A DNA stretch of 64,000 nt from Fabrea salina (lineage: Eukaryota; Ciliophora; Heterotrichea; Heterotrichida; Fabreidae). The notes beneath the pieces were generated by a model. The model saw only the letters and a program-made list of their open reading frames with translations. It did no database searches and was not told where the DNA came from. The position numbers and the translations under genes were made by a program. Positions 17,027 through 26,103 of this stretch are shown in pieces (the stretch's first letter is position 1; each line of letters starts with the position of its first letter). The stretch covers positions 248,001-312,000 of the forward strand of contig JALIHJ010000007.1 of assembly GCA_022984795.1 (NCBI GenBank), read 5' to 3'.

Positions 17027-17968
17027 ATGTCTAAAAAGGCCAAAGCTTACAAAGTTGAAACTGAGGATGTGGCTCATAACACAGACGAGTACATCGGAGG
17101 CATTTCCCAGAACCTAAAGCCCTGTGCAGTGCTTTCAGACGAGTGGCTATTTGTAGCTACAAACTTAGAAAACCTAAGTAAACTTTCTTACCTTGAAGGC
17201 TCGGAACAGACAGAAGAGTCCAAAGTGGAGCTAGGAAAGAACGTAACAGGAACTCTGTGGGATTCTTCCAAGGTTACAAATACTCTAAGAATCCTTGCAG
17301 AGGAAAAAAAGGTTAGTGTCATTGTGAGTCTTTTGTCTGACTACAAAGACTGGCTGAAATCACCTACCACACAGCAAGAAATCAATGACTGCGCCAATAA
17401 ACACTTCAGGACTTTTCAAGAAATTATTAGCAAAATAAACCAGTTTGAGTGCGACGCTGGCAACTTGCTTAAAAGACTATTTGAGTATCCAGAAAGTTTC
17501 CAACTCTGCAACACTGACGAGTTACTTGAGCATATCGATAAGGTCATTAGAAGTGTTTTAGACCAAACTTCTTCAACAGACTTAATTGACATCAGACAGG
17601 AGTCTTTGGTTTTCCATTACTTATACGAAATTGCTGATAAGCTTTCTAGTTTAGAAAAAGGGTCATTGGTAGCCAAAATCAAACAAATGAACATTCCAAA
17701 AAATGCATGTAAAGTTTTTTTGAGCCATCACGAAATCTACGACTCCTTGAATAAACTCAAAATTCTAGAGTTCCTAGGCACTGTAGCAGACCTTGAAGAG
17801 TTTGAAGACTACGAGTTCTTAACAAGTCCACAAGAAAAAGAAACCTTAGTTGCTCTTAGGAGAGACCTAATTAGAGACCTTATAGTTGAGTACCCTGAAA
17901 GAAGGCCCATTGTTCGTCCATTTCTAGATGTAATTGAAAACTATGAAAGAGAACTGAGGTTCAAGTAA
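17027..17968 (+). CDS. Alpha-helical protein of unknown function
   Basis: A 313-residue, mostly helical, mildly acidic protein without Cys clusters, signal peptide or membrane segments. It has no motif I recognise with confidence. Features seen: VSVIVSLLSDYKDWL near residue 95, LLEHIDKVIRSVLDQ near 165, and a C-terminal helix with EYPERRPIVRPFLDVIENYE. The regular helices could be an ARM- or HEAT-like scaffold. It is sandwiched between a RING ligase and PRPF4 with gaps of 11 and 13 nt on the same strand, which reflects general compaction rather than an operon. Confidence 0.6.
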   Translation: MSKKAKAYKVETEDVAHNTDEYIGGISQNLKPCAVLSDEWLFVATNLENLSKLSYLEGSEQTEESKVELGKNVTGTLWDSSKVTNTLRILAEEKKVSVIVSLLSDYKDWLKSPTTQQEINDCANKHFRTFQEIISKINQFECDAGNLLKRLFEYPESFQLCNTDELLEHIDKVIRSVLDQTSSTDLIDIRQESLVFHYLYEIADKLSSLEKGSLVAKIKQMNIPKNACKVFLSHHEIYDSLNKLKILEFLGTVADLEEFEDYEFLTSPQEKETLVALRRDLIRDLIVEYPERRPIVRPFLDVIENYERELRFK

Positions 17969-17981
17969 ACTTAAATAACTA

Positions 17982-18962
17982 ATGGAAGGTTCTTTAGACT
18001 CCCTTGAAAGAGTCAGGCACACCATAGCAAGCTACTCTTTGAGAAAAGCTTCTTTAAGGCTAGAACTGCAAAGGATCCTTAAACTTGATCCAGAAGTTCC
18101 TAACTTTGAAGTGCTGGGGAGTCAAGTCATTGACGATAGAGTAAGCATGGGTTTGAGTTTCAACCTAGAGGGAACTCTGCTCGGCACAGCAAGCTGGTCC
18201 GGACAAGCCCATGTCTGGAGTATTCCTGATGCTTCCCTTACACAGACCCTATCAGGTCACAAAGATAAAGTGCAGTGTATATCTTTACTTGAGCAAACCC
18301 CAGCAACTGGTTCCTTTGACACAAAAGTAGGGGTGTGGAAAGAAGGCGAGCCAACTTGGCTTGAAGGCCATAATGAAAGAGTCAATCACGTGCAGTGGCA
18401 TCCTTTGGGGAATATTCTTCTTTCATGCTCGCATGATCAAACTTGGAAGCTTTGGGACTGCGAACACAAAAAGTGCCTTCAAACTCAGTATGGCCATATG
18501 AACGCAGTTTATTGTTTGAGCTTGCACAAAGATGGGGGCTTGGTTGCAACGGGAGATTTAGGAGGTGTTGGCTGTGTATGGGACTTAAGGACAGGCAAAG
18601 AAGTGCTTGTGCTGAAAAGCCATCTGAAGCAAATAGTAAGCATAAGTATGGGAGAAGATGGGCATACTCTAGTCACTGGAAGCGACGATAACACAGCTAA
18701 AGTGTGGGACTTGAGAAGGAAGGGATTGCTGCACAGCATACCTGCACATGTCAAAATGGTTTCTGGGGTAGTTGCTAGGGAGTCTTTTATTGCTACTTGC
18801 AGTTACGATTCCACAACTAAGTTTTGGAACAAATCTACTTTCGAGATGCTGAAAGAAGTGAGTTACGAAAACAAGGTTAGTGGAATAGATAGTGTTGGGA
18901 ACTGGGTAGCTACTGTTTCTTTTGACAGAACTTTCAAGTTATTGGAGAATGACCATGCTTAG
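17982..18962 (+). CDS. PRPF4: U4/U6 snRNP protein PRP4, short form
   Basis: A 326-residue protein with seven WD40 repeats. The match to PRPF4 is specific: VRHTIASYSLRKA at the N-terminus, then VIDDRVSMGLSF, TASWSGQAHVW, VQWHPLGNILLS, GDLGGVGCVWDLRTGK, TGSDDNTAKVWDLR, IPAHVKMVSGV and ATVSFDRTFKL. PRPF4 binds PRPF3 and PPIH in the U4/U6.U5 tri-snRNP. Human PRPF4 has ~190 residues before the propeller, including the PRP4-like (SFM) motif; this protein starts directly at the helix just before the propeller. No missing exon is obvious upstream, since the previous stop is only 13 nt away. Confidence 0.9.
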   Translation: MEGSLDSLERVRHTIASYSLRKASLRLELQRILKLDPEVPNFEVLGSQVIDDRVSMGLSFNLEGTLLGTASWSGQAHVWSIPDASLTQTLSGHKDKVQCISLLEQTPATGSFDTKVGVWKEGEPTWLEGHNERVNHVQWHPLGNILLSCSHDQTWKLWDCEHKKCLQTQYGHMNAVYCLSLHKDGGLVATGDLGGVGCVWDLRTGKEVLVLKSHLKQIVSISMGEDGHTLVTGSDDNTAKVWDLRRKGLLHSIPAHVKMVSGVVARESFIATCSYDSTTKFWNKSTFEMLKEVSYENKVSGIDSVGNWVATVSFDRTFKLLENDHA

Positions 18963-19301
18963 TATTTAAGATTTATTAAGATGAATGTAAAGATATGCAC
19001 TACAAAAGCATTGGGTCTGAAAATCATGAGTGAAATGTGATGAACTGTGTAAAACTAGAATTTGAGAAATGTTGAAGCAGTTTTTGAGTATTTATTTAAC
19101 AAGTTTGCAATCTAGCGAATAAATAAATGGGGATATTTATACAGTAATTATTGAGTTAAATGGATTTAACTGGAAATAAGCCATTGATACTTCTGAAATG
19201 TAAATTTGATTTAAAGTAATTCATTTATGCTATTTTAGTATTATATAGTAGGAACTATATAGTTAAACTTGATAAACCAAGTAATAAAAACTTGTTTATA
19301 A
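18963..19301. other. 339-bp AT-rich spacer before PHD copy B
   Basis: Strongly AT-rich DNA with no reading frame or tRNA. It does not resemble the 66-bp spacer before copy A, so the duplicated tract does not include the promoter. It ends TTGTTTATAA directly before the ATG. Presumed 3' end of PRPF4 and promoter of the PHD gene; otherwise I see nothing. Confidence 0.6.
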
Positions 19302-21476
19302 ATGCAAGAAACTTCTATGGATATAGAGTGTAACAGAGATGCAATGCCTGAAGATTGGAACTCTGATAAAACAGCAGAAAGCATTTCGCCAGAAATACAA
19401 GAAAGCAAAACTTCTCATTGCGTTATTTGCGAGAAAACAAGCGGCAAATTACTCAGCAGAGGAGTGAGTAGTGGGAAGAAAGTGCACGAGAGGTGTATGG
19501 AGAGGGCGGGGTGTTGTGTGTGTGGAGTGGAGGGGATGAGTGTGCTTTGCAGTTGGGGTTCGTGCAAAAAGGTGTTCCACCCCCACTGCATGGCTTTGTT
19601 TTACGGACAGTCGAAGTCAGGGGTGTGTCCTCGGCACCTGGGCAAGCGGGAAAGCAACCGGAGTGCGTTTCCGCGGCAAGTGGCTTCGAGGGTGGCTAGC
19701 AACGAAGCAGCAGTGAAGAGTGTGAGGGCGAAGCTGGGGGACTTCAAGACGACGGGGGTGTGCAGTGGCCAGTTTTTTTGGTACGTGGTGGGCACGCAGT
19801 ACTTCCCGCCAGTGGCCTGCACAGAGATGCCAGAGTTCAGGGCGGGAGAAAGCACAGTGCTGAACTACCCCCAGCTGCCAGGCACAGAAGACTACGTGGA
19901 GTGCTTGCTAGCTAAGTACTCGGCCCAAGCAGAGAGGCTGCAGAAGAGGAACGAAGAACTGTGGGCGAGTGTGGAACAGGGCGTGCTCAGGAAGCAGTGG
20001 GTCAAGAACGAAGAAGAAGCAGTGGTGGCTTTTGTGAAGGACTTGTCGCGGAAGGCAGTTTACGAGGAGTACCTGCAGCACTACGAGAAAAGGGCCAAAA
20101 AGGACCCTGAAGTGCCCACCCAGACTGAGAAGAAAAGCAGCGGACTCCGAGGCCCGCCTAAGTGCGAAGAAGACTTTGTGTGCGGAGTGTGTGGCGACGG
20201 GGACTACGAAGACGACGACTTAATTGTGATTTGCGAAAAGTGCTACATGGGAGCCCACATGAAGTGCTACGGAATCCCTGTGGTGCCTGAAGGCGAGTGG
20301 GTGTGCGACGCTTGTCAGTGGCAGCCCCAACGGAGACACCACGTGAAGTGCGCTCTGTGCACTGTGGAAGGCGGTGCAGTGAAGCCCACACAGCACTGGA
20401 CAAGTCCAGAACAGAGTTTCCCGAACTACGCTTTTTCGGGGACTCCAGAAGCCGTTTGGGTGCACGTGTTCTGTGCAGTGCACTTGGGGCCAAGTGCCTT
20501 CAAAGACACTACTTACATGAGCCAGATCGACCTCAGAGCAGTGGACAGCAACCGGTTCAAACTCAAGTGCGAAGTGTGTGGGACCAAGAACGGAGCGTGT
20601 TTGCAGTGCCAGCACGGCAGGTGCCAGAGTGCGTTCCACCCTGAGTGCGCAAAGGACTTGTTCGTGAACACGCGCAAGAAGTCAGAGTACGACGAAGTCA
20701 AGGCTTACTGTTCACAACACAAACCCCTCAAACTGCGGCGTGTGCTCGAAAACACCGACAAACAAACAGCAGAGGACGTGCTGGCCTTCTGCAAGGAGTT
20801 CGAAAGGGCAGAGACTGCGCAAAGCAACGAAGTCAAGAAACTAGGCAAGCGCTGCCGGAAAACAGTAAGCACCCTGAACTACCAAGAAAAGTTCCAACTG
20901 ATCCAACTAGCTGAAGAACAACTGAAAACAGTGCAGGAAGAGAAGGGGTTCGGGTTCAGTGTGAAGATGAACAGTGCCAACCGGAGACTCAGGACCCAGG
21001 TGGAAGTGCAAAGACCCAAGTTCTACAACTTACTGCACCCTTCTGCCTTCGAGCACTTCAAACTCTGTTTGCCTGGAAAGGTGCCTGAAGTCTGCAAACT
21101 CTACTACGAAAAAGTGTACTCAACTCTGCTGAAAGAACTCAAGGCCTGCAACCAACAGCCCTCCGTATACTCCTCCAAGTCCAAAAAACGCTCCAAGAAA
21201 AAAGCCAAGTTCCAACTAGTGGAAGTCCAAGTGCCCAGTCTCGAAAACAAAACCACAGAAGAAACCTACTGCGTCTGCAACCAACCCTTCGTAGAAATGA
21301 GTGCCATCCTCCCCGGCGAAACCGAAACTGAGTACCAAGAACGCCTCAAACAAACCGCCATGATCGGGTGCGACAACTGCGAAGGCTGGTTCCACCTCTC
21401 CTGCATGGGCCTACTCCCCGAAGACACCCCTCACTCCTTTCTCTGTCCCCAATGTAAACATAACCCACTTAACTGA
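19302..21476 (+). CDS. Multi-PHD-finger chromatin protein, copy B
   Basis: A 724-residue protein with the same modules as copy A at 988..3156: N-terminal Cys/His cluster, central PHD, knuckle and ePHD array (~292-462), and a C-terminal PHD. From residue 50 on, 670 of 675 residues are identical; the changes I find are L/V, A/G, T/A, S/G and L/S. The first 49 residues are only loosely alike (both have SDKTAESIS and CEK before the shared LLSRG). So both genes have been separate long enough for their N-termini to diverge while the rest was homogenised. All Zn ligands are intact in both, so both are probably active readers. The start follows TTTATAA. Confidence 0.85.
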   Translation: MQETSMDIECNRDAMPEDWNSDKTAESISPEIQESKTSHCVICEKTSGKLLSRGVSSGKKVHERCMERAGCCVCGVEGMSVLCSWGSCKKVFHPHCMALFYGQSKSGVCPRHLGKRESNRSAFPRQVASRVASNEAAVKSVRAKLGDFKTTGVCSGQFFWYVVGTQYFPPVACTEMPEFRAGESTVLNYPQLPGTEDYVECLLAKYSAQAERLQKRNEELWASVEQGVLRKQWVKNEEEAVVAFVKDLSRKAVYEEYLQHYEKRAKKDPEVPTQTEKKSSGLRGPPKCEEDFVCGVCGDGDYEDDDLIVICEKCYMGAHMKCYGIPVVPEGEWVCDACQWQPQRRHHVKCALCTVEGGAVKPTQHWTSPEQSFPNYAFSGTPEAVWVHVFCAVHLGPSAFKDTTYMSQIDLRAVDSNRFKLKCEVCGTKNGACLQCQHGRCQSAFHPECAKDLFVNTRKKSEYDEVKAYCSQHKPLKLRRVLENTDKQTAEDVLAFCKEFERAETAQSNEVKKLGKRCRKTVSTLNYQEKFQLIQLAEEQLKTVQEEKGFGFSVKMNSANRRLRTQVEVQRPKFYNLLHPSAFEHFKLCLPGKVPEVCKLYYEKVYSTLLKELKACNQQPSVYSSKSKKRSKKKAKFQLVEVQVPSLENKTTEETYCVCNQPFVEMSAILPGETETEYQERLKQTAMIGCDNCEGWFHLSCMGLLPEDTPHSFLCPQCKHNPLN

Positions 21477-21510
21477 GTTAATTCTCTTCCACACTTCAGA
21501 AAGTCTTAAG
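19449..21510. repeat. Arm B of the 2,062-bp inverted repeat
   Basis: Counterpart of 954..3015 in opposite orientation. It begins at the TTA Leu codon of LLSRG and ends in CTTAAG 34 nt past the stop. After it, arm B continues TATAAATGG, whereas arm A continues ATGGAG, the start of the coiled-coil gene. No target-site duplication, terminal repeat or transposase is seen at either arm. Confidence 0.95.
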
Positions 21511-21685
21511 TATAAATGGTTATAATATTTTTTATGAGGTGAACTTCTTACACTTGAAATGATGTATACACATGTTAGACTACTGAACTTGATGTCAAAC
21601 AAAAACTGATCCACAAGCATAACTACTAGAGTAAAGATTAAGTTAAATACCAAAGCATAAAGAAGCTTTAAGAACATAATAAAAA

Positions 21686-22309
21686 ATGAGTTCCACTTCA
21701 AACCCTAAAAGGATAAGTTACAAAAGTGTAATAAAACTTGCCCCAATAAACTCTAAACCCAAACTCAAACTGCCCGAACCCAAAATTACAAAAAACAGTC
21801 TTAACAATAAACTAAACAGAAAAAGGAACACTAGGAGTCAACTCAGCTTGCTTTCTAAAGCTACAAACAACCAATTCAGTCAAAAAAAGTCCCCCTTCGA
21901 AAACTTAAAAACCTCCTCTACATCCTCAACTCCAAAAACCCTAACATCCAGGGCCACATTTGCGAACTTAGAAAAGTTGACAAAAGAGTGCAACTTAGTA
22001 AGCAACAAAGTCAAGAAGTCCATTAAGAAGTGTTCTTCCCAGAAAATAGAACTTTGGAAAAAATACAAGAAGATCGAAGAAGCTCTGGAAAAAGCCAATG
22101 AAGAAAAGCACTTTTCAGGAATTCCTCAAGAGTTTTGGGACTGGAAAGACTTACTGAAGAAACAAAGACTTCAAAAAACCAAGAACCAAAATTCCAGAAA
22201 GTCTGATGTCGTAAAGGAATACAAGCAAGACCTAAGCAAAAAGGTCTTTTCAAGAACTGGGGACAGGTTTTCCAGGTATATCTATACCTGTGGAACTAAT
22301 TTCATTTGA
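21686..22309 (+). CDS. Basic coiled-coil protein of unknown function
   Basis: A 207-residue Lys, Asn and Ser-rich protein. The N-terminal ~90 residues are low in complexity and basic (KPKLKLPEPKITKNSLNNKL). Residues ~95-150 form a likely coiled coil (LTKECNLVSNKVKKSIKKC, then ELWKKYKKIEEALEKANEE). FWDWKDLLKKQRL follows. No known domain. It resembles 15521..16144 in composition but I see no clear homology. Start preceded by ACATAATAAAAA. The next gene begins 23 bp downstream. Confidence 0.6.
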   Translation: MSSTSNPKRISYKSVIKLAPINSKPKLKLPEPKITKNSLNNKLNRKRNTRSQLSLLSKATNNQFSQKKSPFENLKTSSTSSTPKTLTSRATFANLEKLTKECNLVSNKVKKSIKKCSSQKIELWKKYKKIEEALEKANEEKHFSGIPQEFWDWKDLLKKQRLQKTKNQNSRKSDVVKEYKQDLSKKVFSRTGDRFSRYIYTCGTNFI

Positions 22310-22331
22310 TATTAATATGATTAGTATATAA

Positions 22332-23045
22332 ATGATGGGCAAAAACAAGTTTTTGAAGTTAGGAGAGAAAACTTGGGTGTATATTAATGTATTATCTTTA
22401 GTGGTGATCATAGCGTTGATGCTAGGCGGAATGGGAACTAAGTATTGGGTCCGACAAGGAAGAGACCAAGACATCTGGGAAGGAGGAGTCCTCAGGTGCT
22501 CAAAAGGCAAGTGGGAAAACCAGCACTACGGAGAGATTGCCCAAGAAATTTGTGATACAGAAGGGACCTACTTTACAGGCCTTTGCAACTTGTTTGAAGA
22601 CTTAAAAGCTGCAGGCGTATTTTTCTTAGTGTTTGAACTACTTTCTTTACTAGTCACACTTGTTTGGTTTGTAAACTGCATTTATAAGAGCCAAGGGAAA
22701 CAACTGATTTGGGGTTGGCTGCAGTACTTTATCCCGGTTTTAGGTTTTTTACTGCATGTTTTAGGGATAGTTGTGTGGGCGTTTATAGCTAAGTCAGGAT
22801 TTGGAGTTGACTGTGAAGACATTGTGGAAGACGGACAGAGAGGAGACTTGTGTAGCACAGACGGACCCATTATATCAGTTTGCATTGCTGTGATTTACTT
22901 TTTGGTCGGCGGAGTCTATACTTACTTGAGCCTGAAAGTTTGGAATTTTAAGTCTGAACAAGAACTGCCTAATCTTGAGTCAGTTAGAGTTCCTGCTGGA
23001 GGGCAGTTTGGGGACTTGGAAGAGTCTCGTGAAAATAGGGCTTAA
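22332..23045 (+). CDS. Four-span membrane protein, claudin/PMP22-like topology
   Basis: A 237-residue protein with four hydrophobic segments at about 15-35, 95-120, 128-155 and 185-210. The first extracellular loop carries WEGGVLRC and another Cys (EICDTEG), which recalls the W..GLW..C signature of the claudin/PMP22 superfamily; the second loop has two Cys (VDCEDI, LCSTDG). Assignment is by topology and this loop only. The C-terminal ~25 residues are hydrophilic. Two adjacent ATGs (22332 and 22335) follow GTATATAA; either could be used. It is convergent with the PKA-like kinase across 13 bp. Confidence 0.65.
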   Translation: MMGKNKFLKLGEKTWVYINVLSLVVIIALMLGGMGTKYWVRQGRDQDIWEGGVLRCSKGKWENQHYGEIAQEICDTEGTYFTGLCNLFEDLKAAGVFFLVFELLSLLVTLVWFVNCIYKSQGKQLIWGWLQYFIPVLGFLLHVLGIVVWAFIAKSGFGVDCEDIVEDGQRGDLCSTDGPIISVCIAVIYFLVGGVYTYLSLKVWNFKSEQELPNLESVRVPAGGQFGDLEESRENRA

Positions 23046-23058
23046 TTAAATTAGACAC

Positions 23059-24099
23059 TTAAAATTCCGGAAAGTAGTCCGTTTTAAGGGGCTGTAGAGG
23101 TTCTAAGTTCAAACATGCAGTTTTTTCTGCCAGGTCTACCAGAGGCTTTATTGGTGGATTTAATTTAAGCTGCGAAACCTCATCCCAGCTAATGCCTTTG
23201 AAGAATTCGTGCTGTTTGACTTCTTCAATGCAAGGTCTATTAGAAGGGGACTTTTGTAGTAAGCTTTCAAGAAGACTTCTGGCGGGTGAAACGATCCAGT
23301 TTGGGAGAGACAACTCTGAGTTGAGTATTCTAAGGTAGAGTTTGTAAGGGTTCCTGTCTGAAAAGGGAACTTTTCCAGTCAAAAGTTCGTGCATAAGGAC
23401 TCCAAGAGTCCAAATATCCACTTTGAAACTCTGACCGGAGTAGTTTATTATTTCAGGCGCTAAGTACTCTGGAGTTCCACACAAAGAATAGGTGTATTCT
23501 TGGTCTGCTAAATGTTTGCAAAACCCAAAGTCAACTAGCTTGACGTGGCCGTTTGAGTCCAGCAGAACATTTTCGGGTTTGAGGTCTCTGTACACAACTC
23601 CTGAGCTGTGCACTGAGGAGAAGGCACAAACAAGTTCAGCCAAGTAAAACTTAACAGTTTCTTCTTGGAAACTCCTAGCTAACCTTAGTTGTTTGTATAG
23701 TTCTCCGCCGGAAATAAACTCCTCTACTATGTAAAGTCTACTTGTGTCTTGGAAAGTCCCTATGAGCTTAACTACAAAGGGACTATTAATCTTCATTAAA
23801 GCTTTGCGTTCGTCTTTTACGTGGTCGACTTGGTTGTGCTTTATAATATGGTCTTTGCGCATAATTTTGACGGCATAGTGTTTTTTGGTTTGTTTGTGTT
23901 TGGCAAGTGTAACTTCCGAAAAAGCACCTGTGCCAATTACTCTTGAAAACAAAAAGTTTTCAAAACTCATACTTTTGGATACAAAGGACCTGCGGGCTTT
24001 ATTGAGTTTCCTGGGGGTTCTGGAAAGTGGTGGTAGTTTTTGGAACTTAGGAGTAGTTCTTTTCTGAGTTTTTCTTGTTTTTAAGTTATAGTTCAGCAT
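23059..24099 (-). CDS. PKA-like AGC protein kinase
   Basis: A 346-residue Ser/Thr kinase. The kinase core starts near residue 49: GTGAFSEVTLA (Gly loop), AVKIMRK (ATP Lys), YRDLKPENVLL (catalytic loop), VDFGFCK (DFG) and CGTPEYLAPE (activation segment with the usual PDK1-type Thr two residues before CGTPE replaced by TYSL, so the phospho-site is uncertain). The protein ends in FPEF, resembling the FxxF terminus of PKA catalytic subunits that docks on the N-lobe. A basic N-terminus of ~48 residues precedes the domain. Expected to be cytosolic; regulation by cAMP is likely only if a regulatory subunit binds it. Confidence 0.88.
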   Translation of the reverse strand: MLNYNLKTRKTQKRTTPKFQKLPPLSRTPRKLNKARRSFVSKSMSFENFLFSRVIGTGAFSEVTLAKHKQTKKHYAVKIMRKDHIIKHNQVDHVKDERKALMKINSPFVVKLIGTFQDTSRLYIVEEFISGGELYKQLRLARSFQEETVKFYLAELVCAFSSVHSSGVVYRDLKPENVLLDSNGHVKLVDFGFCKHLADQEYTYSLCGTPEYLAPEIINYSGQSFKVDIWTLGVLMHELLTGKVPFSDRNPYKLYLRILNSELSLPNWIVSPARSLLESLLQKSPSNRPCIEEVKQHEFFKGISWDEVSQLKLNPPIKPLVDLAEKTACLNLEPLQPLKTDYFPEF

Positions 24100-24157
24100 T
24101 ATTCAAAGTTTATGGTGAACATAGTTAGTGAAATTATTGATTAGGTACTTGAAGCAT

Positions 24158-25963
24158 TTAAGTGCATAGTGGTTGGAAGGCCATGAACATTTCATGATAA
24201 TCAGTGTTTTCTACAAAGCCTTTTTCGTCTTCTTGCTTGTCGCTGATTTCGCTTTCGCTTAAGTAGTCGTTGTCTTCGATGTCGGTGCAGGTAGCAGAAC
24301 TGGGCATGCGGATGCCTTCGAAAGAAGGAGTTTCTCCTCTGGCAAGTTTTTCGGAGTTAAGTACTTCTTTTTGTTTTTGGACTAGACTTAGTTCCCAGTA
24401 CTCCTTTTCGTTCATGTAGTAGTCGTAGTTAGAAGGCATGGAGAGCCAAGGGTGCTTGAGGGCTTCTTGGGCAGTGATTCTTTTTTCAGGCTGGTACTCA
24501 AGCATGGGCAGCAAGAAGCTGGACAACGCAGAAGCTTCTTCTTCTTTGATTCGGTACTTTTCCATGAGTACGTTTTTGAGAGGCCAGATGCGCAGTTGTT
24601 TGATGCTGCGGAGTTCGCCTTCTTTGTTGAAGAACTTTTTGCAGTTGGAGCCAGCAGTGGCCATTGACTTGGGAAAGAACCCCAGAGTTTCAATCATTTG
24701 TGCAAGGTGGTCGTCTTCTTTGTCGAACTCAGGGCCTCCTCTGGGCTCGAACAAAAAGTCTCCTGTGACGAGTTCAAAAACCATGCAAGCCAGACTCCAG
24801 ATGTCGGCAGTGTGGTTGTAAGTGATTCCCAGCATCACTTCGGGTCCTCTGTACTGTCGGGTTTGGATCTCAGTGGAGAAGTGGTTGTCTACCCAGCAAG
24901 CGTTGCCTAGGTCTGCGATTTTGACGCGAATGTTTTCGTTGACGACAACTTCTTCCTTGGCAGTGGGGGTGTCTTGGGTAGAACCTACAGGGTTGCTTTC
25001 GGCGTCGAGTTTGTGGATTTCTTCAGTGATGCTGGGGTTCTTGTTTTTGCGGTTGCGTTTGCGTTTTTTCTTTTGGGCAGGTTCCTGGGTGGACTCGTCT
25101 GCCTGGGCCTTGAAGGCTTTTTCCTTTTGCTTCTTTCTTTTCTTGTAGCGCTTTTTCTTTTCTTTTTTGCGTTCTTTTTTTTCCTTTTCCCTGAGTTCTT
25201 CTTCAGTCAGTTCAGAGAGTTCTTGTGTGAGCGGAGTGAAGGGAGTGTCCACTGACCTAGCAGGCGGGTGCATGTCTATTTTGTTTTTGAGCATCCCGAA
25301 CTCAATGATTTCATTGACCTGGGCTGTGGTGAGCTGCAACAACACGTTCTCAGGCTTGAGGTCAGTGTGGATGACTCCGCAAATGCGGTGCAGGTAGTCC
25401 AGTCCAACCAAAACTTGTTTAGTGATTGAGCGGCAAATTGGCATGGGCACGCCTTTGAAGTTGTAAACCTTAATGATCTCCAACAAGTTAACTCCCAGAA
25501 TCTCAAACACCATGCAGATGTGCTTGCCGTTCTGGCCCACGTGGATGAAACTATTGAGCAACTGCACCACATAAGTGTACTCGCGGAGGTGGTCTTCCAC
25601 AGGACAGTCCATGTAGGACTTAAGTGACTCCACCCAAAGAGAGTTGTTGTAGTTCTTGCTCACTTTCAACAAAATGTCTATTTCGTCGTAGGCGGCCTCA
25701 GTGTAGTTGGGGGCACTCTTTTGCACCTTCATTGCAACGTAAGTGTTGAACTTAGTGTCCCTGCAGAGCCACACAGTAGAAAAGTGCCCCCAACCCAACT
25801 TCTGAACTACTTGGTAGCGGTTCAAAAAAACATCCCCTATTTCCACAGGGTGGTAACCCCCCACGCGGTAGTCTTTAGCTGGCTCTTTGTCGTCATCGTA
25901 AACTACAGAACTCTCTTCTTCTTCGTATTCTTCTTCAAAAGCTGAGTCTACTTCGTCACTCAT
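24158..25963 (-). CDS. SR-protein kinase (SRPK family)
   Basis: A 601-residue kinase. The N-terminal acidic stretch leads into VGGYHPVEIGDVFLNRYQVV, LGWGHFSTVWL and VAMKVQKSA, which are hallmarks of SRPK. The catalytic loop is VIHTDLKPENVLL. The domain is split by a basic, Lys/Glu-rich insert (about residues 255-345, many KKERKKEKKK runs), as in SRPKs, where this spacer sets localisation. The second half has IADLGNACWVDNHF, IQTRQYRGPEVMLG and DIWSLACMVFELVTGDFLF. SRPKs phosphorylate RS domains of splicing factors, so it may act on the splicing machinery that removes the tiny introns. The ATG follows CTTATAAAA. Confidence 0.92.
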   Translation of the reverse strand: MSDEVDSAFEEEYEEEESSVVYDDDKEPAKDYRVGGYHPVEIGDVFLNRYQVVQKLGWGHFSTVWLCRDTKFNTYVAMKVQKSAPNYTEAAYDEIDILLKVSKNYNNSLWVESLKSYMDCPVEDHLREYTYVVQLLNSFIHVGQNGKHICMVFEILGVNLLEIIKVYNFKGVPMPICRSITKQVLVGLDYLHRICGVIHTDLKPENVLLQLTTAQVNEIIEFGMLKNKIDMHPPARSVDTPFTPLTQELSELTEEELREKEKKERKKEKKKRYKKRKKQKEKAFKAQADESTQEPAQKKKRKRNRKNKNPSITEEIHKLDAESNPVGSTQDTPTAKEEVVVNENIRVKIADLGNACWVDNHFSTEIQTRQYRGPEVMLGITYNHTADIWSLACMVFELVTGDFLFEPRGGPEFDKEDDHLAQMIETLGFFPKSMATAGSNCKKFFNKEGELRSIKQLRIWPLKNVLMEKYRIKEEEASALSSFLLPMLEYQPEKRITAQEALKHPWLSMPSNYDYYMNEKEYWELSLVQKQKEVLNSEKLARGETPSFEGIRMPSSATCTDIEDNDYLSESEISDKQEDEKGFVENTDYHEMFMAFQPLCT

Positions 25964-26103
25964 TTTTATAAGTAACTTTGAAACTTAATTTGAACTTTCG
26001 ATTAATTAACTAAGAAGTCCAAATCTAGGTGTACTCTGGAAGTCATTAAATAATAAGTAAGTACCTTACTTCAATTTCATAAAAAACTCATTCCAATAGT
26101 AAA

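Noticed and set aside
954-21510. The inverted repeat as a transposon or other mobile element
   Set aside because: Each arm is one host PHD gene from an internal codon to just past its stop. There are no terminal repeats, target-site duplications, transposase or integrase frames.
24438-25148. Plus-strand frames opposite the SRPK gene
   Set aside because: They are low-complexity mirrors of the Lys/Glu-rich SRPK insert and have no recognisable protein features.
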